NCBI RefSeq assembly: GCF_014649955.1
Contig: NZ_BMUA01000004.1
Location: forward strand, 124,001-188,000
DNA from: Streptomyces violascens
Lineage (GTDB): Bacteria; Actinomycetota; Actinomycetes; Streptomycetales; Streptomycetaceae
Reading direction: 5' to 3'
DNA length: 64,000 nt
How positions within the stretch are numbered: the first letter of the stretch is position 1; each line of letters starts with the position of its first letter. The notes under the pieces were generated by a model that was not told the DNA's origin, made no database searches, and saw only the letters and a program-made list of their open reading frames with translations. Of the stretch, positions 25,528 to 34,078 are shown piece by piece. The translations under genes and the position numbers were made by a program.

Positions 25528-26229
25528 ATGACGACTCAGGCCCGGGGGCTCCACACGCATGTGCTCGACAGCCTGGGTCTGGCGATCACCGCGGGCGAGT
25601 ACCCGCCGGGCAGCGTGCTGCGCACCGACGAGCTGGCCCAGCGCTTCGACGTCTCGCGCACGGTGGTCCGCGAAGTGGTCCGCGTCCTCGAATCGATGGA
25701 CCTGGTCGAGTCCCGGCGCCGGGTCGGCGTGAGGGTGAAGCCGGCCGAGCAGTGGAACGTGTACGACCCGCAGGTCATCCGGTGGCGGCTCGCCGGCGCC
25801 GACCGGCCGCGCCAGCTGCGCTCGCTCACCGTGCTGCGCTCCGCCGTGGAGCCGGTCGCCGCCGGGCTCGCCGCCCTCAGGGCAACGCCCGCCCAGTGCG
25901 CCGACCTCACCGAGCAGGCCCTCGGCATGGTCGCCACCTCGCGCGGGCGTCAGCTGGAGGCGTACCTCGTGCACGACGTCGCCTTCCACCGGATCGTGCT
26001 CAACGCGTCCGGCAACGAGATGTTCGCCCGGCTCGGCGACGTGGTGGCCGAGGTCCTCACCGGCCGCACCCACCACCAGGTGATGTTCCCCGATCCGGAC
26101 CCGGCGGCCGTCACTTTGCATGTGCGGGTGGCCGAGGCGGTCCGCGAGCGGGACGCCGCGGAGGCCGAGCGACTGACCCGCGAGATCGCGGTGGGCGCCC
26201 TCCAGGAACTGGACGTCCTCGCACCATAG
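25528..26229 (+). CDS. FadR-subfamily GntR regulator of gluconate genes
   Basis: This 233-residue repressor has an N-terminal winged helix (residues about 10-70: LGLAITAGEYPPGSVL, ELAQRFDVSRTVVREVVRVLESMDLV) and a C-terminal all-alpha FCD ligand domain. The FCD metal-binding His/Asp set is visible in VHDVAFHRIVLNASGN and RTHHQVMF and in the late LHVRVAEAVRERDA helix. It is divergent from gntK-gntP, so by the usual logic it represses them until gluconate or 6-phosphogluconate binds. ATG 25528 lies close to a GGCCATG context without a strong ribosome binding site; an in-frame start at 25462 would use the operator region. Confidence 0.88.
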   Translation: MTTQARGLHTHVLDSLGLAITAGEYPPGSVLRTDELAQRFDVSRTVVREVVRVLESMDLVESRRRVGVRVKPAEQWNVYDPQVIRWRLAGADRPRQLRSLTVLRSAVEPVAAGLAALRATPAQCADLTEQALGMVATSRGRQLEAYLVHDVAFHRIVLNASGNEMFARLGDVVAEVLTGRTHHQVMFPDPDPAAVTLHVRVAEAVRERDAAEAERLTREIAVGALQELDVLAP

Positions 26230-26359
26230 GTACCCTAGGCAACAAAAACCGCTCAGCGGATACCTTTTAGTTACCTCTGAAACACCTCAAATCTGTCTCT
26301 ACGTGACATTGGACACTGCCAAACTGTGCCGACAGCCGGGACTATGGGCCGCTGGTCCG

Positions 26360-26394
26360 TGCCAAGGTGACGTCTAGTCCCTGCCAAGGTGACG
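26360..26394 (+). promoter_or_regulatory. Direct repeat TGCCAAGGTGACG x2 upstream of the permease
   Basis: Two identical 13-mers start 22 bp apart (26360-26372 and 26382-26394), which puts them about two helical turns apart on the same face. They lie 66-100 nt before the AnsP-like permease start. The spacing suggests a binding site for a protein that recognises direct repeats; no known box is matched. Confidence 0.5.
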
Positions 26395-26459
26395 ACCTGC
26401 ATCACCGGTACGGCCGGTCCCGCACGACCGCATGACCCCTCACAAAGGCGAACTACTCC

Positions 26460-27917
26460 ATGAGTGACCGCACCATGCCTGCGGCCGAGACCCAGGATGC
26501 CCCCGCGGGGGCATCGACGGGCACCCCCCACATCGACGCCGGTGATGCCGGTTACAGCAAGGACCTCAAGTCCCGCCACATCAACATGATCGCCATCGGC
26601 GGCGCGATAGGCACCGGCCTCTTCCTCGGTGCCGGCGGCCGGATGGCGGGCGCGGGCCCCTCGCTCGCGATCGCCTACGCGGTCTGCGGCGTCTTCGCCT
26701 TCTTCGTCGTACGGGCGCTGGGTGAGCTCGTGCTCTACCGCCCCTCGTCGGGCGCCTTCGTCTCCTACGCCCGAGAGTTCATGGGCGAGAAGGGCGCCTA
26801 CACGGCGGGCTGGCTCTACTTCCTGAACTGGTCGACCACCGCCGTCGCCGACATCACCGCGGCCGCGACCTACGCCCACTTCTGGGCCATGTTCAGCGAC
26901 ATCCCGCAGTGGCTCTGCGCGCTCGTGGCGCTCGCGGTCGTCCTCACGGCCAACCTCATCTCGGTGAAGTACTTCGGCGAGATGGAGTTCTGGTTCGCGA
27001 TCATCAAGGTCGTCGCCCTCGTCGCGTTCATGCTGGTCGGCATCTACCTCGTGGTCACCCAGCACGACGTGGACGGCGCCACGCCGGGCCTCGCCAACAT
27101 CACCAGCCACGGCGGCATCTTCCCGATGGGCATGCTGCCCATGCTGCTCGTCATCCAGGGTGTCGTCTTCGCGTACGCCTCGGTCGAGCTGTGCGGCGTG
27201 GCCGCCGGTGAGACGGAGAACCCGCAGAAGATCCTGCCCAAGGCGATCAACTCGATCATGTGGCGCGTCGGCATCTTCTACGTCGGCTCGGTCGTGCTGC
27301 TCGCGCTGCTGCTTCCGTACACCGAGTACTCCGAGAACCAGAGCCCCTTCGTCACCGTCCTCGACAAGATCGGGGTGCCGGGTGCGGCCGGCGTGATGAA
27401 CCTGGTGGTCCTCACCGCGGCCCTCTCCAGCCTCAACTCGGGCCTGTACTCGACCGGGCGCATCCTGCGCTCGATGTCGCTCGCGGGCTCCGCGCCCAAG
27501 TTCGTCGGCGTCATGAACAAGGGCAAGGTCCCCTACGGCGGCGTGCTGTTCACCGCCTTCTTCGGTGTCCTCGGCGTCGCCCTGAACGGCTTCGTGCCCG
27601 ACGACGCCTTCGAGATCGTGCTGAACTTCGCCTCCATCGGCATCCTCGGCACCTGGGCGATGATCATGATCTGCTCGCTGCTGTTCTGGCGCCGCGCGCA
27701 GGAGGGCCGCCTGCAGCGCCCCTCCTACCAGCTGCCCTGGGCTCCGTACACGCAGATCGTGACGCTGGTCTTCCTCGCGTCCGTGGCGTTCCTGATGTGG
27801 TACGGCGGGGGCGTCGGCCGCACCACGATCTACTGCCTCCCGATCATCGCGGCCCTGCTCGTCGGCGGCTGGTACCTGGTCCGCAAGCGGGTCGGCGCGG
27901 TCGCCTCGGGCAAGTAG
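26460..27917 (+). CDS. Amino acid permease (AnsP-like, AAT family)
   Basis: This is a proton-coupled amino acid importer of 485 residues with twelve predicted helices. It has the AAT-family first helix SRHINMIAIGGAIGTGLFLGAG, GELVLYRPSSGAFVSYAREFMGEKGAYTAGW, and the helix-8 segment FAYASVELCGVAAGETENPQK. These resemble L-asparagine permease and GABA permease, and AnsP is the closer impression. A 33-residue polar N-terminal tail precedes helix 1. The ATG at 26460 is used. It is monocistronic and ends at a strong bidirectional terminator. Two 13-bp direct repeats upstream are likely regulatory. Confidence 0.87.
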   Translation: MSDRTMPAAETQDAPAGASTGTPHIDAGDAGYSKDLKSRHINMIAIGGAIGTGLFLGAGGRMAGAGPSLAIAYAVCGVFAFFVVRALGELVLYRPSSGAFVSYAREFMGEKGAYTAGWLYFLNWSTTAVADITAAATYAHFWAMFSDIPQWLCALVALAVVLTANLISVKYFGEMEFWFAIIKVVALVAFMLVGIYLVVTQHDVDGATPGLANITSHGGIFPMGMLPMLLVIQGVVFAYASVELCGVAAGETENPQKILPKAINSIMWRVGIFYVGSVVLLALLLPYTEYSENQSPFVTVLDKIGVPGAAGVMNLVVLTAALSSLNSGLYSTGRILRSMSLAGSAPKFVGVMNKGKVPYGGVLFTAFFGVLGVALNGFVPDDAFEIVLNFASIGILGTWAMIMICSLLFWRRAQEGRLQRPSYQLPWAPYTQIVTLVFLASVAFLMWYGGGVGRTTIYCLPIIAALLVGGWYLVRKRVGAVASGK

Positions 27918-27936
27918 CACCGGCTCAAGCGCATCG

Positions 27937-27978
27937 AGAGGGCGGCACCCCCGGTCACGGGGGTGCCGCCCTCTTTCG
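27937..27978 (+). terminator. Bidirectional intrinsic terminator
   Basis: Perfect 16-bp arms (27937-27952 and 27959-27974, AGAGGGCGGCACCCCC and its complement) enclose a 6-nt loop and are followed by TTTCG. It sits between the permease and the convergent TetR gene ending at 27982, so it probably serves both. Confidence 0.9.
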
Positions 27979-27981
27979 TAC

Positions 27982-28689
27982 TCAGGCCCGGACGTGCTGC
28001 AGGCGGGACGCGGCCGCCGCGAGCATCATCTCCAGGGCCGCCGGATAGGCGCTGCGGCCCATCTCCGCCACCAGCGTCGGCGCGGTCGCGGCCACATGCG
28101 GATGGGTGTCCGCCGGAAGCCGCGCGTACCGCTCCCGCCAGGCCCGCTCCTCCAGATTCCGGGACTCCTTGGGCAGCGTGAGCACGGCCGCGTCAAGGGC
28201 CGCGAACGACAGGGCCTGGTCGACGAACACGTGGTAGATCCGCACCGCCTCGGCGTCCGGGAACCCGGCCTCGCGCAGAATCCCGAGGATCGTCTCCACC
28301 GACCGCATCTCGTGCACCCGCCCGGTCACCCGCGTGCAGGTCAGCAGCGCCGCCTGCGGATGGGCCTGGTAGTCGGCGTGGATCCGCAGCCCGAGCGAGC
28401 GCAGGTCGGCCCGCCACTCACCGGTCGGCCGCCAGACCTTCAGGGTGCGGCCGATCAGCTCGTCCGCCACCGCGAGCAGCAGATCGTCGGTGTCGTGAAA
28501 GTAGCGGTAGAGCGCGCTGGGATCCGCGCCGAGCGCCGTGCCGAGCCGGCGCACGGTCAGCGCCGCCGCCCCGTGCTCCCCGATCAGCCGCAGCGCCGTC
28601 TCGACGATCAGCTCCCCGGACAGGACCGTGCCCCGCTTGGTGGGCCGGCGCCGCCGACGCTCCCCGTCCGGTACGACTCGCTCGCTCAT
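27982..28689 (-). CDS. TetR family transcriptional regulator
   Basis: This 235-residue regulator has a basic N-terminal tail (GERRRRRPTKRGT), a helix-turn-helix at about residues 23-70 (IVETALRLIGEHGAAALTVRRLGTALGADPSALYRYFHDTDDLL, given in parts) and a helical ligand domain. I start at ATG 28689; the GTG at 28698 falls in its AGGGTG ribosome binding site. It is divergent from an APC permease/amidohydrolase operon with a 117-nt gap that contains CAAC-AGC-GTTG near 28723, a possible operator. It therefore probably represses that operon. The ligand is unknown. Confidence 0.87.
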   Translation of the reverse strand: MSERVVPDGERRRRRPTKRGTVLSGELIVETALRLIGEHGAAALTVRRLGTALGADPSALYRYFHDTDDLLLAVADELIGRTLKVWRPTGEWRADLRSLGLRIHADYQAHPQAALLTCTRVTGRVHEMRSVETILGILREAGFPDAEAVRIYHVFVDQALSFAALDAAVLTLPKESRNLEERAWRERYARLPADTHPHVAATAPTLVAEMGRSAYPAALEMMLAAAASRLQHVRA

Positions 28690-28806
28690 GGGCCGCACCC
28701 TACGAAGCGCCGCGCTTTATGACAACAGCGTTGACGCACCGGCTTCACCCGGAGTTCGATGTGCCGCCATCGGGGCCGAAAAGCGCCCCTCGGCGAAGGA
28801 GCGACC

Positions 28807-30300
28807 GTGCGCACTCCCTACGGCAGTGACCCACCCGTTCTGCGCAAGAGCCTCGGCGTCCTCGACGGCGTGGCCATCGCGGCCTCCTCCACGGCCGCCA
28901 CCACCAGCATCGGCATCGGACTCGGCGTCACGGCCGGTGCCGTGGGCCTGCACCTCCCGATCGTCATGCTGCTCGCGTTCGTCCCGATCCTGGGCATCGC
29001 GAGCGCGTACACCCGGCTCAACAAGGTCGAGCCCAACATGGGCAGCGGCTATGTGTGGGTGGGCCGCTCGCTCAGCCCCTGGCTGGGCTTTCTGACCGGC
29101 TGGATCGGCATCGTCTCGACCGTCGTCTTCCTCTCCTACACCACCGCCGTCACCGGCTCCGCCCTCCTCCAACTGGCGGGCGAGGCAGGCCTGCACACCC
29201 TCGGGGGGCTGCGCCTGGACCCCGACTCCACGGCCCAGTCCACCGCGATCGGCATCGTGATCCTGGTCGCCGTCACCTTCACCGCGGTCGTCGGCACCCG
29301 CTCGGCCGCCACCCTCCAGAAGTGGCTCCTGGTCTTCGAGTACGCGGTGCTGCTCGGCTTCTGCGGCTACGGGCTCATCAAGGGCTCGCACCCCTTCAGC
29401 CTGGACTGGCTGAACCCGTTCACCATCCCCTCGGGCCAGGCCCTCGCCCAGGGGCTGCTGCTCTCCGTCTTCTGCTACTGGGGCTTCGAGTCGACGTTCA
29501 GCGTGAACGAGGAGATCCGGGATCCCCAGGACGCCTCCAAGGCCGGACTCATCACTCTGTTCACCATGCTCGGCCTGTTCCTGCTCGGCTCCTTCGCCTT
29601 CCAGCGGGTGCTCTCCCAGGACGAGTTGGTGGGCCACGGCGCCCAGGGCCTCACCTTCTTCGGCGACCGGCTCGCCGCCCAGCCGCTCGCGGCCCTGCCC
29701 CTCGTCGCGCTGACCTTCTCGGCGGTCGCCTCGCTCCAGTCCGGCGTCATCCCCACCGTGCGCGGCATGTTCGCGATGAGCCGCGACCGTACGCTTGGCC
29801 CGCTCTGGCTCAAGGTCAGCCCCCGGTACGGGACGCCGGCGGTCGGCACCATCGCGATCGGCTGCGTCGCGGGCGCCATCGCCGTCCTCTCGCTGCTCAT
29901 CCCCAAGATCGGCGACCTGATCCTGGCCTCCGTCAACGCCATCGGAATCGTCGTGTCCCTCTACTACGCGCTGACCGCCCTGGCCGCCGCCAGCCGCTTC
30001 CGCGGCGCGCTGAAGGAGAGCGTGGGCGAGGCCGTACGGGCCGTGGTGATCCCCGTCCTGAGCGCGCTGTTCCTGCTCGGCCTCGGCGGCTACCTCGGCT
30101 GGACCTTCTACACCTCCGCCGACCACTTCGAAGTCAGCCCCGACAACGGCTGGTTCATGCTCCTGTGTCCCCTGGTGATGCTGCTCAGCGGCGTCGTCGC
30201 CGCGGCCTGGGCCAAGTGGGTAAGAAAATCTCCGTACTTCGTCACGGGACTCTCGACCATGGAAACCGACCCGGCACCGCTGGGCGCGGAAACCGTCTGA
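28807..30300 (+). CDS. APC family permease
   Basis: This membrane transporter of 497 residues has about 12 helices. The first helix shows DGVAIAASSTAATTSIGIGLGV and the second loop NKVEPNMGSGYVWVGRSLSPW, typical of the APC superfamily (E/P-X-M-G-S-G-Y-V-W). Helix 6 carries CYWGFESTFSVNEEIRDP. The GTG start at 28807 is preceded by AAGGAG at a spacing of 5. The amidohydrolase gene follows after 50 nt on the same strand, so uptake of an amide or ureide substrate by this permease and its cleavage by the amidohydrolase is a reasonable model. A divergent TetR gene probably controls both. Confidence 0.85.
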   Translation: MRTPYGSDPPVLRKSLGVLDGVAIAASSTAATTSIGIGLGVTAGAVGLHLPIVMLLAFVPILGIASAYTRLNKVEPNMGSGYVWVGRSLSPWLGFLTGWIGIVSTVVFLSYTTAVTGSALLQLAGEAGLHTLGGLRLDPDSTAQSTAIGIVILVAVTFTAVVGTRSAATLQKWLLVFEYAVLLGFCGYGLIKGSHPFSLDWLNPFTIPSGQALAQGLLLSVFCYWGFESTFSVNEEIRDPQDASKAGLITLFTMLGLFLLGSFAFQRVLSQDELVGHGAQGLTFFGDRLAAQPLAALPLVALTFSAVASLQSGVIPTVRGMFAMSRDRTLGPLWLKVSPRYGTPAVGTIAIGCVAGAIAVLSLLIPKIGDLILASVNAIGIVVSLYYALTALAAASRFRGALKESVGEAVRAVVIPVLSALFLLGLGGYLGWTFYTSADHFEVSPDNGWFMLLCPLVMLLSGVVAAAWAKWVRKSPYFVTGLSTMETDPAPLGAETV

Positions 30301-30350
30301 CACCACGTACTCCTACAGAACCCTGTACTCCTATGGAAATGGATCCCCAC

Positions 30351-31994
30351 ATGCGCCACACCCCCGCCGACCTGGTCTTCACCGGCGGTCCGGTCCTCAC
30401 CCTGGACGCCGCCCGCTCCCGCGCCACCACCGTGGCCGTCACCGGGGACCGCATCACCGCCGTCGGCCACGACGAGGTGCGCGAGCTGATCGGACCGAAG
30501 ACCCAAGTCGTCGACCTGGCAGGGAAGTTGCTCGTCCCCGGCTTCCAGGACGCCCACGTCCACCCGGTGTCGGCGGGCATCGAGCTGGCGCGCTGCGACC
30601 TCACGGGCCTCATTACGGCGGCCGACACCCTGGCGGCGGTACGGGCCTACGCCGACGCCCACCCCGAACAGGAATGGATCACGGGCGGCGGCTGGTCCAT
30701 GGAGGCCTTCGAGGGCGGCAGCCCCACTCGGGACCTCCTCGACCGCGTCGTGCCCGACCGGCCCGTCTACCTCCCCAACCGGGACCACCACGGAGCCTGG
30801 GTCAACACCCGCGCCCTCGCCCTCGCCGGCATCACCCGGGACACCCCCGACCCCGCCGACGGCCGCATCGAGCGCGACGCGACCGGCGAGCCGAGCGGCC
30901 TGCTCCAGGAGGGAGCCATGGACCTGGTCGGACGGCACACCCCCCGCTCCACCCCCGCCGATCGGCTCGCCGCGCTGCTGCGGGCCCAGGCCCACCTCCA
31001 CTCGTACGGGATCACCGCCTGGCAGGACGCGATCGTCGGCAGCTTCGGCTCGATGGACGACCCCGCCGACGCCTATGTGACCGCCGCCCGCGACGGATCG
31101 CTGACCGCACGGGTCGTCGGCGCGCTGTGGTGGGACCGCGAGCGCGGCGCCGAGCAGATCCCCGAACTGGTCGAGCGGCGGCGGGAGCTGAGCCACGGCC
31201 GGTTCCGCGCCGGGTCGGTGAAGATCATGCAGGACGGTGTCGCCGAGACCGGCACCGCGGCCCTGCTCGGCCCGTACCTCGACGCCTGCGGCTGCGCGAC
31301 CGCCAACACCGGCACCAGCTTCGTCGACCCGGCCGAACTGCGCTCGTACGTCACGCAGTTGGACGCGCTCGGCTTCCAGGCCCACTTCCACGCGCTCGGC
31401 GACCGGGCCGTGCGCGAGGCGCTCGACGCGGTGCAGGCGGCCCGCGAGACCAACGGCTGGACCGACACCCGCCCGCACCTCGCCCACCTCCAGATCGTCC
31501 ACCCCGACGACATCGACCGCTTCCGCGCGCTCGGCGCGACGGCCAACATCCAGCCCCTGTGGGCCTCGCACGAACCGCAGATGGACGAGCTGACCATCCC
31601 CTTCCTCGGCGAGGAACGGGCGGGGTGGCAGTACCCGTTCGCGGCGCTGCTCCACTCCGGGGCGACCGTGGCGGCGGGCTCGGACTGGCCGGTCAGCAGC
31701 CCGGACCCGATGGAGGGCATCCACACGGCGGTGAACCGGATCGCGCCCGGCGAGAAGGGCCCGGCCTTCCTCCCCGCGCAGCGGATCACCCTGACGGCGG
31801 CGTTCGCCGCGTACACCGCGGGAACGGCCCATGTGAACCACCTCGACGACACGGGCTCGATCCGCACGGGCGCCCTCGCGGACCTCGCGGTGCTCGACCG
31901 CGACCCGTACGCGGGACCGCCGGAGGAGATCGGCGCGACCCGCGTGCTCGCGACGTACGTCGGGGGACACCAGGTGCACGACGCCACCTCATAG
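30351..31994 (+). CDS. Amidohydrolase family protein (YtcJ-like)
   Basis: This is a metal-dependent hydrolase of 547 residues of the amidohydrolase-3 (YtcJ) group. It has the metal ligands His-X-His in QDAHVHP, a carboxylated-Lys candidate in GSVKIMQDGV, HFHALGDRAVREALDA, LAHLQIVHPDD and the late catalytic Asp in AAGSDWPVSS. The beta-sandwich halves at both ends (LVFTGGPVLTLD and ADLAVLDRDPY) are complete. Three in-frame ATGs (30333, 30339, 30351) compete; I use 30351, where the family homology starts. It is the second gene of the permease operon. YtcJ-type enzymes act on N-acyl or exocyclic amides; the substrate here is unknown. Confidence 0.85.
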   Translation: MRHTPADLVFTGGPVLTLDAARSRATTVAVTGDRITAVGHDEVRELIGPKTQVVDLAGKLLVPGFQDAHVHPVSAGIELARCDLTGLITAADTLAAVRAYADAHPEQEWITGGGWSMEAFEGGSPTRDLLDRVVPDRPVYLPNRDHHGAWVNTRALALAGITRDTPDPADGRIERDATGEPSGLLQEGAMDLVGRHTPRSTPADRLAALLRAQAHLHSYGITAWQDAIVGSFGSMDDPADAYVTAARDGSLTARVVGALWWDRERGAEQIPELVERRRELSHGRFRAGSVKIMQDGVAETGTAALLGPYLDACGCATANTGTSFVDPAELRSYVTQLDALGFQAHFHALGDRAVREALDAVQAARETNGWTDTRPHLAHLQIVHPDDIDRFRALGATANIQPLWASHEPQMDELTIPFLGEERAGWQYPFAALLHSGATVAAGSDWPVSSPDPMEGIHTAVNRIAPGEKGPAFLPAQRITLTAAFAAYTAGTAHVNHLDDTGSIRTGALADLAVLDRDPYAGPPEEIGATRVLATYVGGHQVHDATS

Positions 31995-32024
31995 GGTGTA
32001 TTCCAGATACACCCGAATACGCCC
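31994..32024 (+). promoter_or_regulatory. Overlapping inverted repeats upstream of mscR
   Basis: GGGTGTAT (31994-32001) and ATACACCC (32007-32014) are perfect 8-bp arms around a 5-nt spacer. A third half-site, GAATACGCCC (32015-32024), pairs with GGGTGTATTC (31994-32003) with one mismatch. The block lies 25-56 nt before the mscR start, and its first G is the last base of the amidohydrolase stop. The T/A-rich core flanked by G/C runs recalls FrmR/CsoR-type operators, an analogy only. Confidence 0.6.
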
Positions 32025-32049
32025 AACGGCATGAACAGGGAGTGGCGGA

Positions 32050-33135
32050 ATGTCGCAGCAGGTCCAAGGGGTCATCGCACCGGGGAAGAACCAGCCCGTA
32101 CGGGTGGAGACCATCGTGGTGCCCGACCCGGGCCCCGGCGAGGCCGTGGTGAAGATCCAGGCCTGCGGCGTCTGCCACACCGACCTGCACTACAAGCAGG
32201 GCGGCATCAACGACGACTTCCCCTTCCTGCTCGGCCACGAGGCGTCCGGGATCGTGGAGTCGGTGGGCGAGGGCGTCACCGACGTCGCGCCCGGCGACTT
32301 CGTGATCCTCAACTGGCGTGCGGTGTGCGGGAGTTGCCGGGCCTGCCTGCGCGGCCGCCCGCAGTACTGCTTCAGCACGCACAACGCCGAGCAGAAGATG
32401 ACGCTCCTCGACGGGACGGAGCTCTCCCCGGCCCTCGGCATCGGCGCGTTCGCCGAGAAGACGCTGGTCGCGGCGGGCCAGTGCACCAAGGTCGACCCGG
32501 CGGTGTCCCCGGCCGTGGCGGGCCTGCTGGGTTGCGGAGTGATGGCCGGCATCGGCGCGGCCATCAACACCGGCAACGTCGGCCGGGGCGACTCGGTGGC
32601 CGTCATCGGCTGCGGAGGCGTCGGCGACGCGGCGATCGTGGGCGCGAGGCTCGCGGGCGCGGCCAGGATCATCGCCGTCGACATCGACGACCGGAAGCTG
32701 GCGACGGCCAAGTCGATGGGTGCCACGCACACGGTCAACTCCCGTACGCAGGACGCCGTCGAGACGATCCGCGGGCTGACCGGCGGCAACGGGGCGGACG
32801 TCGTCATCGAGGCGGTGGGCCACCCGGAGACGTACAAGCAGGCGTTCTACGCCCGCGACCTGGCGGGCACGGTGGTGCTGGTGGGCGTCCCGACCCCGGA
32901 CATGACCCTGGAACTGCCCCTGCTGGACGTCTTCGGCCGGGGCGGCGCCCTGAAGTCCTCCTGGTACGGCGACTGCCTCCCCTCGCGCGATTTCCCGATG
33001 CTGATCGACCTGCATCAGCAGGGCCGGATCGACCTGGCGGCGTTCGTCACGGAAACCATCGCGCTGGACGAGGTCGAGAAGGCCTTTGAGCGCATGCACG
33101 AAGGCGATGTGCTGCGTTCGGTGGTGGAGTTCTGA
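32050..33135 (+). CDS. mscR: S-(hydroxymethyl)mycothiol dehydrogenase (mycothiol-dependent formaldehyde dehydrogenase)
   Basis: This Zn-dependent medium-chain alcohol dehydrogenase oxidises S-hydroxymethyl-mycothiol, the adduct of formaldehyde and mycothiol, with NAD+; it can also reduce S-nitrosomycothiol. The 361-residue protein has the catalytic zinc ligands in [10 protein letters not shown] and GHEASG, the structural zinc loop [15 protein letters not shown] and the Rossmann motif [15 protein letters not shown]. Length and motifs match the actinobacterial enzyme. The metallo-hydrolase gene overlaps its stop by one base (TGATG), making a two-gene operon. The inverted repeats just upstream probably carry its control. 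It depends on mycothiol, made with the mshC product encoded at 52.3 kb. Confidence 0.93.
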   Translation: MSQQVQGVIAPGKNQPVRVETIVVPDPGPGEAVVKIQACGVCHTDLHYKQGGINDDFPFLLGHEASGIVESVGEGVTDVAPGDFVILNWRAVCGSCRACLRGRPQYCFSTHNAEQKMTLLDGTELSPALGIGAFAEKTLVAAGQCTKVDPAVSPAVAGLLGCGVMAGIGAAINTGNVGRGDSVAVIGCGGVGDAAIVGARLAGAARIIAVDIDDRKLATAKSMGATHTVNSRTQDAVETIRGLTGGNGADVVIEAVGHPETYKQAFYARDLAGTVVLVGVPTPDMTLELPLLDVFGRGGALKSSWYGDCLPSRDFPMLIDLHQQGRIDLAAFVTETIALDEVEKAFERMHEGDVLRSVVEF

Positions 33136-33770
33136 TGACCGTTCGCGCACGAATCGATCATCTGGTCACGTCCGGCACGTTCGCTCTCGACGGGGGTACG
33201 TGGGATGTCGACAACAACGTGTGGATCGTCGGGGACGACGAGGAGGCGGTCGTCATCGACGCGGCGCACGACGCGGAGGCGATCCTGACGGCCCTGGGCG
33301 GGCGCAGACTCCGGGCGATCCTGTGCACGCACGCCCACAACGACCACATCGACGCGGCGCCGGCGCTGTCGGAGGCGACGGGCGCGCCGATCCTGCTGCA
33401 CCCCGACGACCTCCCTCTGTGGAAGCAGACCCACCCGGACCGCATGCCGGACGGCGAACTCTCGGACGGCGAGCGGGTGTCGATCGCGGACGTATCGCTG
33501 GAGGTGCTCCACACCCCGGGCCACGCTCCGGGCGCGGTCTGCCTGTACGCCGAGGCGCTGGGCACGGTCTTCACGGGCGACACTCTGTTCGCAGGCGGCC
33601 CGGGCGCGACGGGCCGCTCCTTCTCGGACTTCCCCACGATCATCGACTCGCTCAGGGAGCGGGTGCTGATGCTGCCGGGGGAGACGGTGGTGCGGACGGG
33701 GCACGGGGACGGCACGACGGTGGGCGCGGAGGCGCCGCACCTGGGGGAGTGGGTGGCGCGGGGGCATTGA
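33135..33770 (+). CDS. MBL fold metallo-hydrolase, partner of mscR
   Basis: This 211-residue metallo-beta-lactamase-fold protein resembles glyoxalase II: it has the metal motif THAHNDHID (H-X-H-X-D-H), HTPGHAPGAVC with the third His, FTGDTLF and TGHGDGTT with the last His. In actinobacteria this gene follows mscR, and the product is thought to hydrolyse S-formyl-mycothiol, the product of MscR, to formate. That role is inferred from position. Its ATG overlaps the mscR TGA by one base, so translation is coupled. Downstream lies intergenic repeat copy B. Confidence 0.88.
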   Translation: MTVRARIDHLVTSGTFALDGGTWDVDNNVWIVGDDEEAVVIDAAHDAEAILTALGGRRLRAILCTHAHNDHIDAAPALSEATGAPILLHPDDLPLWKQTHPDRMPDGELSDGERVSIADVSLEVLHTPGHAPGAVCLYAEALGTVFTGDTLFAGGPGATGRSFSDFPTIIDSLRERVLMLPGETVVRTGHGDGTTVGAEAPHLGEWVARGH

Positions 33771-33778
33771 CCCGGGAG

Positions 33779-34075
33779 GGCGCGGGCAGCTGGTCGCGCA
33801 GCTCCCCGCGCCCCTGGCGGGCTGCTGTGCGGCCCCCTGGGCGGCGCGCCCGCCGGCGCCGTTCGTCTGCGGACCGTGCGTGGCTGGTCGCGCAGCTCCC
33901 CGCGCCCCCTGGCAGGGGCAGTGCTGGCCCGCACCGGGGCGTTTCAGCCCGTCCGGCGTTTGAGGACGAGCGCCCTTGAGGCGCGAACGGGGTCTGGGGC
34001 GGAGCCCCAGGAGCCACCCACCGGGTCGCGGCCGACGAACTCCCCCGGAGGGTCTCGGGAAGGGGCGGGGTGGGG
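33779..34075. repeat. Dispersed intergenic repeat, copy B
   Basis: This repeat fills the whole 308-bp gap 33771-34078. In order it has two near-identical units containing GGTCGCGCAGCTCCCCGCG (33790-33817 and 33884-33910), a TTTCAGCCCGTCCGGC block, GTTTGAGGACGAGCGCC (33958-33974), the hairpin CTGGGGC-GGA-GCCCCAG (33994-34010) and a GGAAGGGGCGGGGTGGGG tract ending at about 34075. The same elements occur in copies A and C. I see no gene inside it. Confidence 0.85.
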
Positions 34076-34078
34076 AAG

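Noticed and set aside
26266..26284. GTTAC and GAAAC boxes upstream of the AnsP-like permease as a GlnR site
   Set aside because: The two half-sites are 4 bp apart instead of the 6 bp of GlnR boxes, and no second pair follows at the right distance.
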